From NCBI GenBank assembly GCA_964580305.1, contig CAZOKL010000001.1, positions 1-64,000 on the forward strand: a stretch of 64,000 nucleotides of DNA, read 5' to 3'. Made by a program: the position numbers and the translations under genes. Shown here in pieces: positions 1 through 9,111 of the stretch (positions are counted from its first letter, which is position 1; each line of letters starts with the position of its first letter). Below the pieces are notes generated by a model. It was not told where the DNA came from, did not search any database, and worked only from the letters and a program-made list of their open reading frames with translations. The DNA is from Phocaeicola_A sp964580305 (GTDB taxonomy: Bacteria; Bacteroidota; Bacteroidia; Bacteroidales; Bacteroidaceae).

Positions 1-7
1 AAGAGCA

Positions 8-53
8 GGGCTTCTGTGGGAAATGTGCCACAGAAGCCCCGTTGTTTTTGTTT
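8..53. terminator. Rho-independent terminator hairpin
   Basis: A perfect 12-bp stem (8-19 with 28-39, 8-nt loop) begins 13 nt beyond the stop codon of the nucleoside kinase gene. T-rich sequence follows on the plus strand (41-53) and A-rich sequence precedes it on the minus strand, so it could end transcription from either side. Confidence 0.7.
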
Positions 54-1738
54 CAATAAGTGAAGCTGCTTCCTCCCAGAAACTCGCGCAGGAGCGAGGT
101 GGGCGGCAGGTCGCGGTCGGGCACGGGCACGAAATATCTCAGGAAGTGGAGCAGGCGGTAAGCTTCGGAGTAAGCGGGCGACGATTCAGGCACCTCCCAC
201 AACACAGGCTCCACATGGGTTTTCAGCACAGACAGTTCAAAAAGCAGGGCGGAATTGAACATGGCATCAGCATTTTCCTGATAAGGGAAAATCCACTTGG
301 CTTCTCCGGCACGCACGCTCGGCCAGCGGCAGATGGTTTCCTCTGCCGAATATCCGCGATAGTTATAGTCACGGATGATGCGGCGCAGCAGGCGGTTGTC
401 TGTGGTGGGGATGTAGTTGTGGGTGTCGAGCTGGGTGGTGGTGAGTGCCGACACATAGATGCGATATTTGTTCTCTGTCGGGACTTGTGGCGTCAGTTCA
501 GGATTGAGGGCATGGATGCCTTCGAGAATGAGAATCATGTTGTCGCGCAGTTGCAGGTAGTCCCCTCGGTATTCACGCGCTCCGGTGTTGAAGTTGAAGT
601 GTGGCAGTTCGATGCGTTCGCCACGGACAAGTGCTTGCATGTGTTGGTTGAACAGTTCCAGGTCGAGCGCATGGAGCGATTCATAGTCATACTCTCCGTT
701 CTCGTCGCGCGGAGTGTGTTCGCGGTCAACGAAGTAATCGTCGAGCGACACCGGATAAGGATATCTGCCGTTGGCAATGAGCTGCACAGACAGCCGTTTG
801 CTGAATGTGGTTTTTCCTGACGATGAAGGACCGGCGATGAGCACCACTTTCACATCTGGCCGTGAACAGATGTCGTCGGCCATCCGGACGATGCATTTCT
901 CCTGCAAGGCTTCGGCTACGTTGATAAGTTCGGTGGCATGACCTTTGCGGATGGCATCGTTGATATCGCCCACAGTGCTCACGCCCATGATTTCTTGCCA
1001 CCGGTGGTTTTCCTTGAACACATCAAGCATCTTTTCTTGCTTTACCATTTCGCCCAGCATGTGGGGTCTTTCCCTGTCTGGGAAGCGCAGCAGCAGCCCG
1101 TCGTAATATTTCGTCAGGTCAAACAGGTGGAGGCATCCTGTGCTGGGGAGCAAGCTGCCGTAGTAGTAGTCCACAAAACCGTCGAGCGTATAGTAGTTGG
1201 TGTAGAGGCGACCCGTGGTGCGGAGCAGCTTCACTTTGTCTGTCATGCCCCGTTCCTCAAACACGCGTATGGCGTCTGTCGAGTGCTCTTCGATGCGATG
1301 AAAAGGCATGTCGGCGCTGATGATTTCGTTCATGCGTTGCTTGATGCGGGCCACATCGTCAAGCGTAGGTTCGCGGCCGATGCGCAAGTCGCAGTAGAAA
1401 CCCTTCGAAACAGGGTGTTCCAATAAGATTCTTCCTTCAGGAAACACATCGGACACGGCTTTGCACAGCACGAAGCAGAGCGAACGCACATAGGTGCGCA
1501 GTCCCGATTCTGAAGAAATGTCGAGATACTCCACGTCTTTGTTGTGATACACTCTGAAATTGAGTCCTTCCACGTGGTTGTTCACCTTGGCACTGACTAC
1601 ACCGTAGGGCATTTGTAGGTCAAAGCCTTTATAAATCTCAAGAAGTGAGCTGCCTATGGGGAAGCTCTTGGTCTTTTGACAATTCTTACAATAGATTTGT
1701 ATCTCCTGTTTCATTTTTGTTGTGTTAAGATGAGACAT
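53..1738 (-). CDS. Nucleoside kinase (TGS domain plus uridine-kinase/phosphoribulokinase fold)
   Basis: A 561-residue cytosolic protein. The N-terminal ~70 residues resemble a TGS domain, followed by a region like the second N-terminal domain of threonyl-tRNA synthetase. The C-terminal half is a P-loop kinase of the uridine kinase/phosphoribulokinase type, with Walker A GPSSSGKTT near residues 302-310 and the SLDDYF motif that in this family contacts the nucleoside. Proteins with this layout are usually annotated as nucleoside kinases; the substrate (uridine, cytidine or other) cannot be read from sequence. ATG codons at 1738 and 1714 are both possible starts; 1714 follows an A-rich leader typical of the phylum. 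It is the last gene of a minus-strand run, with a hairpin terminator just after it. Confidence 0.85.
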   Translation of the reverse strand: MSHLNTTKMKQEIQIYCKNCQKTKSFPIGSSLLEIYKGFDLQMPYGVVSAKVNNHVEGLNFRVYHNKDVEYLDISSESGLRTYVRSLCFVLCKAVSDVFPEGRILLEHPVSKGFYCDLRIGREPTLDDVARIKQRMNEIISADMPFHRIEEHSTDAIRVFEERGMTDKVKLLRTTGRLYTNYYTLDGFVDYYYGSLLPSTGCLHLFDLTKYYDGLLLRFPDRERPHMLGEMVKQEKMLDVFKENHRWQEIMGVSTVGDINDAIRKGHATELINVAEALQEKCIVRMADDICSRPDVKVVLIAGPSSSGKTTFSKRLSVQLIANGRYPYPVSLDDYFVDREHTPRDENGEYDYESLHALDLELFNQHMQALVRGERIELPHFNFNTGAREYRGDYLQLRDNMILILEGIHALNPELTPQVPTENKYRIYVSALTTTQLDTHNYIPTTDNRLLRRIIRDYNYRGYSAEETICRWPSVRAGEAKWIFPYQENADAMFNSALLFELSVLKTHVEPVLWEVPESSPAYSEAYRLLHFLRYFVPVPDRDLPPTSLLREFLGGSSFTY

Positions 1739-1827
1739 GATTTTCGTTTACATAGGCTTAAAAGAGAAGGAGAACAGACATAATCAACGGGCGAGCGGAA
1801 GGCGGTCAAGGTTTGATGGGCATTGCC

Positions 1828-2667
1828 TTAATTTTCATGAAGGCGGATGCCTTTTTCTTCAAGCGTCACTAAATGTTTTTTGTAGAGTTCCCCTACGGCT
1901 TTCTTGAATGTTTTCTTGCTCACGCCGAAGGTCGCATAGATGTCTTCGGCAGGAGTCTTGTCGTGAAAGGTCGTGTAGCCGTCGTGTTGCCGGATGTAGT
2001 CCAAGAGCACTTTGGCGAAGTCGTCCACCTTGCGTGCACCGTCGGGTTGGAGCACGATGTCGATTTTTCCGTCGGGGCGCACCTGCCGGACATAGGCTTC
2101 CAGTTTCATGCCAGTCTCCAACGGGCGTACAGCTTCTTTTGCATAAATCAGTCCTCCAAATTTGTTGTCCACGATGACCTTGAATCCCAAGTCTGTGCGT
2201 TGCCACACCATGACCTCCACGCTGTCACCGGGGTGGTAGGGAGGCATGTCGTCTGACAGGTAGTGTTCCACCTTTGCCGAAGCCATGATGCGGTAACTGT
2301 CTTCATCGACGTGTATGTGCACCACGTAGCGTCGTCCCTTTTCCATCTTGTTCTTTTGTTCGCGGAAAGGCACAAACAAGTCCTTCATTAGTCCCCAGTC
2401 GAGAAACGCTCCATATTGGTTAACCCAAGCCACTTGCAGGCAGGCAAAGTCGCCCACTTGTGCATAAGGGGTGAGGGTGGTGGCCACGAGGCGTTCTTCG
2501 TTGTCCAAGTAGATGAATACATTGAGCATGTCGCCCGGTTGACAATCTTTCGGGACATAACGGGCCGGCAACAAGATTTCGCCGTCATCGCCTCCGTCAA
2601 GGTAAACGCCGAAGTCGACTTCTTTTACGACTTCTAACTGGTTGTATCGTCCTAATCGTATGTGCAT
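1828..2667 (-). CDS. CvfB/YitL-family S1-domain RNA-binding protein
   Basis: A 279-residue protein that matches the CvfB family: tandem S1-like OB folds (roughly residues 1-60, 65-135 and 145-210) followed by a C-terminal winged-helix segment (about 215-279, ending ...ATFGVSKKTFKKAVGELYKKHLV). In Firmicutes CvfB influences virulence gene expression and binds RNA. Here a role in RNA metabolism or translation is inferred from the family only. It starts 33 nt after the LolD-type ATPase gene ends, so it is probably co-transcribed with it. No signal peptide or membrane segment is present. Confidence 0.85.
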   Translation of the reverse strand: MHIRLGRYNQLEVVKEVDFGVYLDGGDDGEILLPARYVPKDCQPGDMLNVFIYLDNEERLVATTLTPYAQVGDFACLQVAWVNQYGAFLDWGLMKDLFVPFREQKNKMEKGRRYVVHIHVDEDSYRIMASAKVEHYLSDDMPPYHPGDSVEVMVWQRTDLGFKVIVDNKFGGLIYAKEAVRPLETGMKLEAYVRQVRPDGKIDIVLQPDGARKVDDFAKVLLDYIRQHDGYTTFHDKTPAEDIYATFGVSKKTFKKAVGELYKKHLVTLEEKGIRLHEN

Positions 2668-2700
2668 GATTATTAATTAAGAGGTTTTGTAAGTCTGTTG

Positions 2701-3378
2701 TTAAGTTTGTGGCATCAGATGTGTTGTCTGTTCGATGCGCCCGTCGACCATGTGTACAGTACGGTCAGTGAGCCGTGCCAGTTCTTCGTCGTGAGTCACA
2801 ATGACGAATGTCTGGTCAAAAGTGTCGCGCAGGTGGAAGAAAAGCTGATGCAGTTCGGCTTTGTTCTGCATGTCAAGACTGCCCGACGGCTCGTCAGCCA
2901 GTACTACGGCCGGATGATTGACCAGTGCCCGTGCCACGGCCACCCGCTGTTTTTCTCCACCTGACAGTTCGTTGGGTTTGTGTGTTGCTCGGTCAGTCAT
3001 TCCCATGAAATCAAGCAGTTCACGGGCACGGACTTCTGCCTGTTTTTGTTTCATCCCGGCAATGTAGGCCGGAATCATGACATTTTCGAGGGCCGTAAAT
3101 TCTGGCAGTAGCTGGTGGAATTGGAAGACAAACCCGATGTGGAGGTTGCGGAAGCGTGCCATTTCTTTCTCATTCAGCTGTTCCACGTCCACGCTGTCGA
3201 TGTGCAGAGTGCCGCTATCCGGTTTGTCGAGTGTTCCCATGATTTGCAGCAGAGTTGTTTTTCCAGCTCCACTTGGTCCCACGATACTGACTATTTCTTT
3301 GTGTCCGATGTCGAGGTCTATTCCCTTCAACACTTGGAGTGAGCCGAAGCTCTTGGTGATTCTTCGGAGTTCTATCAT
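2701..3378 (-). CDS. LolD/MacB-type ABC transporter ATP-binding protein
   Basis: A 225-residue ATPase with a complete ABC signature: Walker A GPSGAGKTT (residues 34-42), Q-loop, signature LSGGEKQR, Walker B VVLADEPSG and H-loop VTHDEE. It is most like LolD, the ATPase of the lipoprotein-releasing LolCDE complex, or related MacB-type ATPases. No membrane subunit is encoded nearby, so its partner must lie elsewhere. An in-frame ATG exists upstream at 3411, but the ATG at 3378 overlaps the tcdA stop as ATGA, the usual sign of translational coupling, and gives the family-standard N-terminus MIELRRITKSFG. Confidence 0.85.
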   Translation of the reverse strand: MIELRRITKSFGSLQVLKGIDLDIGHKEIVSIVGPSGAGKTTLLQIMGTLDKPDSGTLHIDSVDVEQLNEKEMARFRNLHIGFVFQFHQLLPEFTALENVMIPAYIAGMKQKQAEVRARELLDFMGMTDRATHKPNELSGGEKQRVAVARALVNHPAVVLADEPSGSLDMQNKAELHQLFFHLRDTFDQTFVIVTHDEELARLTDRTVHMVDGRIEQTTHLMPQT

Positions 3379-4100
3379 AAGTGTTCGATTACATATTGTG
3401 CAAGGTAACAACCGAATACAGCCGGCATATAGCTCACCGTGCCGACGGTAGATTTCTTGTTTCGTTCGCCTTCGACAAGGAGAACGGCGCGAGGGTCGGC
3501 CTGTTCAATGCTGAATACGACGGGCAGTTTTCGCTTCGGTCCCATCTTCTGCAAGCGTTTACGCACGGCTTTGCTCAGTCCGCAGTGATAGGTCTCCCAA
3601 AGGTCGGCAAAGCGGATTTTTGTCAGGTCATGCTTTGCACCGGCACCCATGCTCGACACAATGGGAATGTGACGATGCCATGCTTCGCTGATAAGGCTGC
3701 ATTTAGGACTGATGGTATCAATGGCATCAACAATGAAGTCGAATCGGGCACTGTCAAGCAGGGATGGGATGCTTGCTTCTGTCAAGTATTCGGTTCGGAT
3801 GGTAAGACCTAACTCGGGATTAATGTCGCGAAAGCGTTGCGCAAGAATATCGACTTTGGCTTGCCCCATGGTGGAATGCAGGGCAGGCAGTTGGCGGTTG
3901 ATGTTGGAGGGTTGCACGGTGTCGGCATCAACTAATGTCAGGTGTCCCACGCCGGCACGGCAAATCATTTCCGCAGCGTATGCGCCCACGCCGCCTGTGC
4001 CTACAACCAGGACGTGTGCCCGTTGCAGGCGTGCCATACGTTCCTCGCCCAGCAGCAGGCGGGTGCGTTCTTGCCATTCGGGGAGATTATCCAGTGTCAT
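3375..4100 (-). CDS. tcdA: tRNA threonylcarbamoyladenosine dehydratase TcdA
   Basis: A 241-residue member of the ThiF/MoeB/E1-like superfamily. It has the nucleotide-binding loop GTGGVGAYAAE (residues 34-44) and the VDADTVQPSNINRQ motif typical of TcdA (CsdL/YgdL). TcdA uses ATP to dehydrate t6A37 of ANN-decoding tRNAs to the cyclic form ct6A. The length is normal for the family. Its start codon overlaps the antiporter stop codon by one base (TAATG), and its stop overlaps the next start (ATGA), so the three genes are tightly coupled. The sulphur-transfer partners CsdA/CsdE seen in proteobacteria are not adjacent. Confidence 0.9.
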   Translation of the reverse strand: MTLDNLPEWQERTRLLLGEERMARLQRAHVLVVGTGGVGAYAAEMICRAGVGHLTLVDADTVQPSNINRQLPALHSTMGQAKVDILAQRFRDINPELGLTIRTEYLTEASIPSLLDSARFDFIVDAIDTISPKCSLISEAWHRHIPIVSSMGAGAKHDLTKIRFADLWETYHCGLSKAVRKRLQKMGPKRKLPVVFSIEQADPRAVLLVEGERNKKSTVGTVSYMPAVFGCYLAQYVIEHL

Positions 4101-6238
4101 TAAGATTCAGGCTTAAACCATTTGTTAAGATACTTGCTCACCGTCTCATAAGCCTTCGAGTCCACAGTTTGGTGTGGCTCGGAGAATGATATGAGTTCCT
4201 GCGGATCGCCCAGCTGGTCGGGATAGATCACCATGAGACTATTGTTGGCAAAGTATCGTGATATTTGTAAAGGGAGCTTTTCAAACGAAGGTTGATAGGA
4301 GATGGAGCCTTTTCGTGCCGACACGACAACGAAGAGATGGTCATAATTCACTTGGCCGGTGAGTAGCAACAAGTCTTCCCAATCGTCCAGCTCTGTAAAC
4401 TCCGTGTTCGTCCCGGGTTCTGTGCGTTCTATCGTTCGTTTGAGAAACTTTAAGGTCTGCCCTGTGGCAAAGAAATGCACCCGGCAGCTCAACACCCGCC
4501 CCAGACGGCACACCTGGCCCACCCATTTGGGAAATCCCACTTCAAACTCTGCTTGTTGCGGCACAGCTACGACAATGCGTCGCAAAGTGTTGGCCGGCAT
4601 GAGCAGTTTGGTTATCATCACTTGGCGGTGTGTGCCCTTGATCAAACTCTCCGTAAGGTTGCCGAAGAAAGAGTCCATGATGTTTGTCTTGCGGTGCAGT
4701 CCGATGACGAGGTCGGTAATGTCATGTTCTTTGGCTGTGTGGATGATGCCTTGGGCAATGTTCAGGTCATAGCGCAGCACGGTGTTGATTTCCACCCCCG
4801 AGGCTGCGGCAATCATGGACGTTTGTTCCAAGTTGCGTTTGGCCTTCTGTTCTTTCTTTTCAGAGGCGTTGCTGTCATTGATGACACTCAGAGCCACCAG
4901 TCCTTTGCCATACTTGGGATGCTTTATCATGAGTGCAATGTCCATTAGGCTTTGGATGGTGTCCGGATTGGCTATGGAGATGAGGATGCGTTCATCCCGT
5001 TTGGTCTTGTCTTCCACATCTTTGTTCTCATGTTCCTCGGTCACCATGCACCGTGCCGCATTCTCGGTGATGAACGAGCTGGCTATGCATGTGACCAGTA
5101 TCAGCAATATGGTGCCGTTGAGTACGTCTTCGTTGAGCAGACGTTCACCGGTGGGCAGGATGATGTTGTAGCCCACCAGCACGGCTGCCAGTGTGGCTGC
5201 TGCCTGTGCATTACTGAGACCGAACATGAGACGGCGCTCCACTGCACGCATGCGAAAAATCTTTTGGGTGCACCATGAGGCAATCCATTTGCCGAGCAGT
5301 GCCACAACAATCATCACGGCAGCCACTTTAATGGAATTGATATGGCCGAAGAGCACATGCACATTGATAAGCATGCCCACTCCGATGAGGAAGTAAGGGA
5401 TGAACAGCGCATTGCCGACAAATTCCAGATGGTTCATCAACGGAGAGACGTGTGGAATGAGGCGGTTCAGCACCAGTCCGACAAGGAATGCGCCCAAGAT
5501 GCCTTCCATGCCGATGAGTTCCATCAGGCCGGCACCCAGAAAGACCATCGACAAAACGTAGATATATTGCAGCACGGGGTCGCTGTAGCGACGGAAAAAC
5601 CAGCGTCCGATGCGGGGAAACGTGTATGTGATGACAGCTCCCGTCACGATGAACTTCAGCACGAGCCATATCCAGAACATGTCTGAAGTGTTTTCCTTGA
5701 ACATGCCAGCGATGACGGCCAGCACGAGCAGGGTCAGTGTGTCGGTCACTGCCGTGCCGCCCACAGCCGTGCCCACGGCACGCTGCTTGGACAAACCATA
5801 GCGTATGGCAATGGGATAGGTGATCAAGGTGTGACTGGCATACATGCTGGCTAGGAGCACAGAGGTCAGCAGGCCGTAGTGCAGAATGTTCATGTTCGTC
5901 CAGATGCCGATGCCCAGTGGGAAGATGAAGGCCAGCAGTCCCAGCACGGTGGCTTTGACGCGGATGCTCTTGAAGTCTTCCATGTTCATTTCCAGTCCTG
6001 CCAGGAACATGATGTAGTACAACCCCACTTTGCCAAACAGTTCGAAGCTGCTGTCGCGCACCAGGATATTGAAGCCGTGTTCACCGATGACCACACCCGC
6101 CAGAATCATGCCGATGATGTGAGGGATATGCAGCCGTTCCAGAATGATGGGTGCAAGCAGGATAATGGCCAACACCAAGAAGAATATCCAAGTGGGATCA
6201 GTGATGGGAAAACAATCAAGACTTATTATTGTCTGCAT
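4100..6238 (-). CDS. CPA2-family Na+(K+)/H+ antiporter with UspA-like C-terminus
   Basis: A 712-residue inner-membrane protein. Residues ~10-390 form a dozen hydrophobic segments of the sodium/hydrogen exchanger (CPA2, Kef/NapA-like) type. The soluble C-terminal ~300 residues look like two universal-stress-protein-type domains (for example DLVIGLHRKTNIMDSFFGN and DHLFVVVSARKGSISYQPSFEKLP) and not the TrkA-N domain of KefB/C. The USP domains may sense nucleotides, which is inference. The expected role is pH or monovalent-cation homeostasis. A near-consensus -7 box lies 27 nt upstream. It heads the minus-strand operon through tcdA and the ABC ATPase. Confidence 0.85.
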   Translation of the reverse strand: MQTIISLDCFPITDPTWIFFLVLAIILLAPIILERLHIPHIIGMILAGVVIGEHGFNILVRDSSFELFGKVGLYYIMFLAGLEMNMEDFKSIRVKATVLGLLAFIFPLGIGIWTNMNILHYGLLTSVLLASMYASHTLITYPIAIRYGLSKQRAVGTAVGGTAVTDTLTLLVLAVIAGMFKENTSDMFWIWLVLKFIVTGAVITYTFPRIGRWFFRRYSDPVLQYIYVLSMVFLGAGLMELIGMEGILGAFLVGLVLNRLIPHVSPLMNHLEFVGNALFIPYFLIGVGMLINVHVLFGHINSIKVAAVMIVVALLGKWIASWCTQKIFRMRAVERRLMFGLSNAQAAATLAAVLVGYNIILPTGERLLNEDVLNGTILLILVTCIASSFITENAARCMVTEEHENKDVEDKTKRDERILISIANPDTIQSLMDIALMIKHPKYGKGLVALSVINDSNASEKKEQKAKRNLEQTSMIAAASGVEINTVLRYDLNIAQGIIHTAKEHDITDLVIGLHRKTNIMDSFFGNLTESLIKGTHRQVMITKLLMPANTLRRIVVAVPQQAEFEVGFPKWVGQVCRLGRVLSCRVHFFATGQTLKFLKRTIERTEPGTNTEFTELDDWEDLLLLTGQVNYDHLFVVVSARKGSISYQPSFEKLPLQISRYFANNSLMVIYPDQLGDPQELISFSEPHQTVDSKAYETVSKYLNKWFKPES

Positions 6239-6264
6239 ACGATGAGGCTCTGTGATTTCTTCTG

Positions 6265-6272
6265 CAAAATAA
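6265..6272 (-). promoter_or_regulatory. Candidate -7 box for antiporter operon
   Basis: Minus-strand TTATTTTG followed by CA, five of six fixed positions of the Bacteroidota -7 consensus TAnnTTTG, 27 nt ahead of the antiporter start. No clear -33 TTTG. Confidence 0.4.
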
Positions 6273-6316
6273 GTAAAAAGAATCCGATTTATACACCCTT
6301 ATCTGCCAAAATGTTA

Positions 6317-6324
6317 TACTTTTG
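6317..6324 (+). promoter_or_regulatory. -7 promoter box for asd
   Basis: TACTTTTG, an exact match to TAnnTTTG and followed by CA, 65 nt ahead of asd. The -33 element is poor. The 150-nt interval also carries the divergent antiporter promoter. Confidence 0.6.
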
Positions 6325-6388
6325 CAACCTATTAAATCAGCAATAACAAAAAACGAACTTATTCACAAACTAACACGAAACAGAAAAG

Positions 6389-7399
6389 ATGAAAGTAGCT
6401 ATTGTTGGCGCGAGTGGAGCTGTCGGACAAGAGTTCCTTCGCGTGCTCGAGGAGAGAAATTTTCCAATCGATGATTTGCTATTGTTTGGTTCTCCGCGCA
6501 GTGCAGGCACGAAGTATGCCTTCCGCGGTAAAGAGTATGAAGTCAAACTTCTGCAACACAACGATGACTTTAAAGGGGTGGACATTGCTTTCACTTCGGC
6601 CGGTGCAGGCACGTCCAAGGAATACGCAGAAACCATCACCAAGTATGGCGCGGTGATGATTGACAATTCAAGCGCGTTCCGCATGGATGACGATGTGCCC
6701 TTGGTGGTGCCCGAGGTGAATGCTGAAGACGCGTTGGAGCGTCCGCGCGGCATTATCGCCAATCCCAACTGTACGACCATTCAGATGGTCGTAGCCTTGA
6801 AAGCCATCGAGAAGCTTTCACATATAAAACGTGTGCATGTGTCCACCTATCAGGCTGCCAGCGGCGCTGGAGCTGCCGCCATGGCCGAGCTGCACGAGCA
6901 ATATCGTCAGATTCTGGCCGGTGAACCCGTCACGGTGGAGAAGTTTGCCTATCAGTTGGCCTACAACGTCATACCTCAAATCGACGTCTTCATGGACAAC
7001 GGTTATACAAAAGAAGAGATGAAAATGTTCAACGAGACGCGCAAAATCATGCATTCAGACGTGAAGACGAGTGCCACCTGCGTGCGTGTGCCGGCTCTTC
7101 GTTCTCACTCGGAGAGCATTTGGGTTGAGACCGAGCGTCCCATCTCTGTGGAGGAGGCACGCAAGGCATTTGCCGAAGGTGAAGGCCTCGTCTTGATGGA
7201 CGACCCTGCTAATAAGGTCTATCCCATGCCGCTCTTCCTGGCTGGCAAGGATCCGGTCTATGTGGGCCGCATCCGCAAAGACTTGACAGATGAGAACGGA
7301 CTGACTTTCTGGATTGTGGGTGACCAGATTAAGAAAGGTGCCGCACTGAATGCCGTGCAGATTGCCGAATATCTGATTAAGGTGGGCAACTTGAAATAA
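6389..7399 (+). CDS. asd: Aspartate-semialdehyde dehydrogenase
   Basis: A 336-residue enzyme reducing aspartyl-phosphate to aspartate semialdehyde with NADPH, the branch point to lysine/meso-DAP, threonine and methionine. It shows the Rossmann loop GASGAVG (7-13), the catalytic cysteine in ANPNCTT (Cys128) and the general-base histidine in VPALRSHSES (His240). Length is normal. It is transcribed alone, from a -7 box at 6317 to a strong hairpin at 7429. Its product feeds the meso-DAP used by MurE, which is also in this window. Confidence 0.95.
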   Translation: MKVAIVGASGAVGQEFLRVLEERNFPIDDLLLFGSPRSAGTKYAFRGKEYEVKLLQHNDDFKGVDIAFTSAGAGTSKEYAETITKYGAVMIDNSSAFRMDDDVPLVVPEVNAEDALERPRGIIANPNCTTIQMVVALKAIEKLSHIKRVHVSTYQAASGAGAAAMAELHEQYRQILAGEPVTVEKFAYQLAYNVIPQIDVFMDNGYTKEEMKMFNETRKIMHSDVKTSATCVRVPALRSHSESIWVETERPISVEEARKAFAEGEGLVLMDDPANKVYPMPLFLAGKDPVYVGRIRKDLTDENGLTFWIVGDQIKKGAALNAVQIAEYLIKVGNLK

Positions 7400-7428
7400 C
7401 ACTTCTGTGCAAAGCCCTTCATGAATGG

Positions 7429-7483
7429 ATGCGGGCGCAAGCAGACCCCGGTTTACGTGAACCGGTCATGCTTGCGCCCGCAT
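7429..7483. terminator. Bidirectional terminator between asd and tetR
   Basis: Perfect 15-bp stem (7429-7443 with 7469-7483), with a further small GACC..GGTT stem inside the loop, followed by TTTGTTTGTTTC. It sits between convergent genes and fits the end of asd best. Confidence 0.8.
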
Positions 7484-7524
7484 TTTGTTTGTTTCGTCAG
7501 CATTGGCTATTCGCCAGCAGTGTC

Positions 7525-8184
7525 TCAGGCTTGAGGCATCTTCACGTTTTCGTTTTTCGCCTTGTGAATGAATTCTTCAATGATTTGAAGGCCCTTGTCC
7601 GTGGCGATGCCGCGCAGGAAAGTGAAGAAAATGGCACGATAGATTTCTGTGATGGGATAGGTCTTATAGATGTCAGATTCTATGCATTTGTCCGTAGTGA
7701 GATTGAGCAGGCGGATAAACAGTTCCATGTTCACTTCCGGCTTGAAGATGCCTTGTTTGATGCCCTCGTTGAAATAGTCCACCGCGTGGTTGAGATTTTC
7801 AACGCGTTTGTCGCGTAGGGGTGACATCACGCTGGGATATTTCTTCAAGTCTTCGAAAAAGACCGGGTTGATATGCGGCAGCATTTCAATGGTGTACTGG
7901 TAGTGATGCAGCACAATCTCCAGCACGTTGGATTGGGAGAGGTTCAGTTGCTGCATGTATTCATTCCGTTTCTCATGTTCGCGCTTGATGCATTGCATGA
8001 GTAAAGTTTCCTTATCCTTGAAGATTTCATAGAGTGTTCTTTTGGAGATGGACAGTGTCTTGGCTATGTCGTCCATTCTCACTTGTTTGATACCCTGTTT
8101 GTAGAACAAGTCTATGGTAACTTCAAGGATTTTCTCCTCTAACTCCGGCTTGGCGATGTGCCCTTTCACGTACTTATTGGCCAT
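7525..8184 (-). CDS. TetR/AcrR-family transcriptional regulator
   Basis: A 219-residue regulator with an N-terminal TetR helix-turn-helix (about residues 15-60: ILEVTIDLFYKQGIKQVRMDDIAKTLSISKRTLYEIF) and an all-helical ligand-binding half. The start is placed at the ATG at 8184 (MANKYVKG) and not at 8250, because a -7-like box lies at 8203-8210 and the family starts close to the first helix. Ligand and targets are unknown. No efflux pump is adjacent. The nearest genes are the split lysO pair upstream, from which a 22-bp repeat array separates it. Confidence 0.85.
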   Translation of the reverse strand: MANKYVKGHIAKPELEEKILEVTIDLFYKQGIKQVRMDDIAKTLSISKRTLYEIFKDKETLLMQCIKREHEKRNEYMQQLNLSQSNVLEIVLHHYQYTIEMLPHINPVFFEDLKKYPSVMSPLRDKRVENLNHAVDYFNEGIKQGIFKPEVNMELFIRLLNLTTDKCIESDIYKTYPITEIYRAIFFTFLRGIATDKGLQIIEEFIHKAKNENVKMPQA

Positions 8185-8202
8185 AGCATTATTTTTATTT
8201 AG

Positions 8203-8210
8203 CAAAGATG
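8203..8210 (-). promoter_or_regulatory. Candidate -7 box for tetR
   Basis: CATCTTTG followed by C on the minus strand (five of six fixed positions of TAnnTTTG), 18 nt ahead of the 8184 start. Further upstream, 8285-8307 is an imperfect palindrome (GAACTT...AAGTTC) that could be a TetR operator; this is weak evidence. Confidence 0.35.
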
Positions 8211-8373
8211 TGGGAAAACCATTTATATTTAAAGAGTTTTCCTTGTGCAAGTTTTCCTTTTTATAGAATATTAATATATAGGTAGAACTTTTTAGAAAAA
8301 GAAGTTCACGATGGGGCGTTTTTTCAGTCCGGACAATACGGTGGTTTCCGCCCGCTTTTCATCCGGGCCGGGA

Positions 8374-8461
8374 AGCTATAAAGGGCGGCCGTAAGCCGGA
8401 TAGAGGGTAGACAAGGACGGAAAGGAGGGTAAGCGGGAGCGGAGTAGAGGGCAGGCAAGCA
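8374..8461 (+). repeat. 22-bp tandem repeat array A (four units plus a degenerate fifth)
   Basis: Four consecutive 22-nt units begin at 8374, 8396, 8418 and 8440, with cores such as CGGAAAGGAGGG and CGGAGTAGAGGG; a decayed fifth unit starts at 8462. The first 12-13 nt of each unit are conserved and the last nine vary. Since 22 is not a multiple of three, it is not coding. It lies in the gap 8185-8511 between lysO and tetR, about 190 nt upstream of tetR. The other copies are at 24994, 36742, 41575, 55012 and 60812. Confidence 0.85.
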
Positions 8462-8511
8462 CCGAGTTAAGTCCGTGCTATGTTCTTGTTTATGAGTGTG
8501 TTTCTGCCATC

Positions 8512-9111
8512 TTAGAAACTGCACAGAAAAGTGACCAGAAACGGCACGCTGAAGTCCACCGCAAAACCGTGGTAGATGGACACCACGGCCATTTCCTTGC
8601 CGCATGTGCGGGTGATGATGGGCAGTGTCGTGTCGGCTGTGGTGGCACCGCCCGCAGCGATGGGAGCCAGGCGGCCAAACCAGCGTACCAATAGCGGAGC
8701 ACAGAGCAGCGTGATGAGTTCACGGATGATGTTCGAGAGCAATGCGACGGTGCCCAGCTCGGGCCCTTTGCTTCCGGTGATGAGTATGCTTGAGAGCGAG
8801 TAGTAGCCGAAGCCTGCCCCCACGGCCATACCCTCACTTGCCGTGTGTGGCGTGAGCAGGGAGACTGCTGCGCTGCCAGTCAGTGTGCCCATGATGGTGC
8901 AGAGCGGCAGGAGTGCCAGTCCGGGATTCAGGCTGCGGAAGCGGGCGATGGTTGCCGGGTCGTGCCCCACGCTGAACCCCACGCAACACATCAGGGCACA
9001 GAGCGCGGCAAAGCTGACGTCAGACAGTGGTAGTCCGTCGGGCAGGCCGCACAGCCGTCCGCCCGCAATGCCCAGCAGGAAGAAGCCGACAATGACCAGA
9101 CTGCCTTTCAT
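8512..9111 (-). CDS. LysO-family lysine exporter, large C-terminal part
   Basis: A 199-residue hydrophobic protein matching the C-terminal part of the single-chain LysO (YbjE) lysine exporter. A longer open frame extends to 9291, but the start at 9111 (MKGSLVIVGFFLLG) overlaps the stop of the upstream half as ATGA and begins directly at a membrane segment. Conserved-looking features include GFGYYSLSSILI and PIITRTCG. LysO exports L-lysine and the analogue thialysine in E. coli. With its upstream neighbour it rebuilds a full-length exporter as two polypeptides. The stop is followed by about 140 nt carrying repeat array A. Confidence 0.8.
   Translation of the reverse strand: MKGSLVIVGFFLLGIAGGRLCGLPDGLPLSDVSFAALCALMCCVGFSVGHDPATIARFRSLNPGLALLPLCTIMGTLTGSAAVSLLTPHTASEGMAVGAGFGYYSLSSILITGSKGPELGTVALLSNIIRELITLLCAPLLVRWFGRLAPIAAGGATTADTTLPIITRTCGKEMAVVSIYHGFAVDFSVPFLVTFLCSF

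Noticed and set aside
8285..8307. TetR operator palindrome
   Set aside because: Only six-base arms with an AT-rich centre; not enough to call an operator without a second site or data.
9108..9111. Frameshift splitting lysO
   Set aside because: The ATGA junction and a well-placed start at a membrane segment fit two normal cistrons.
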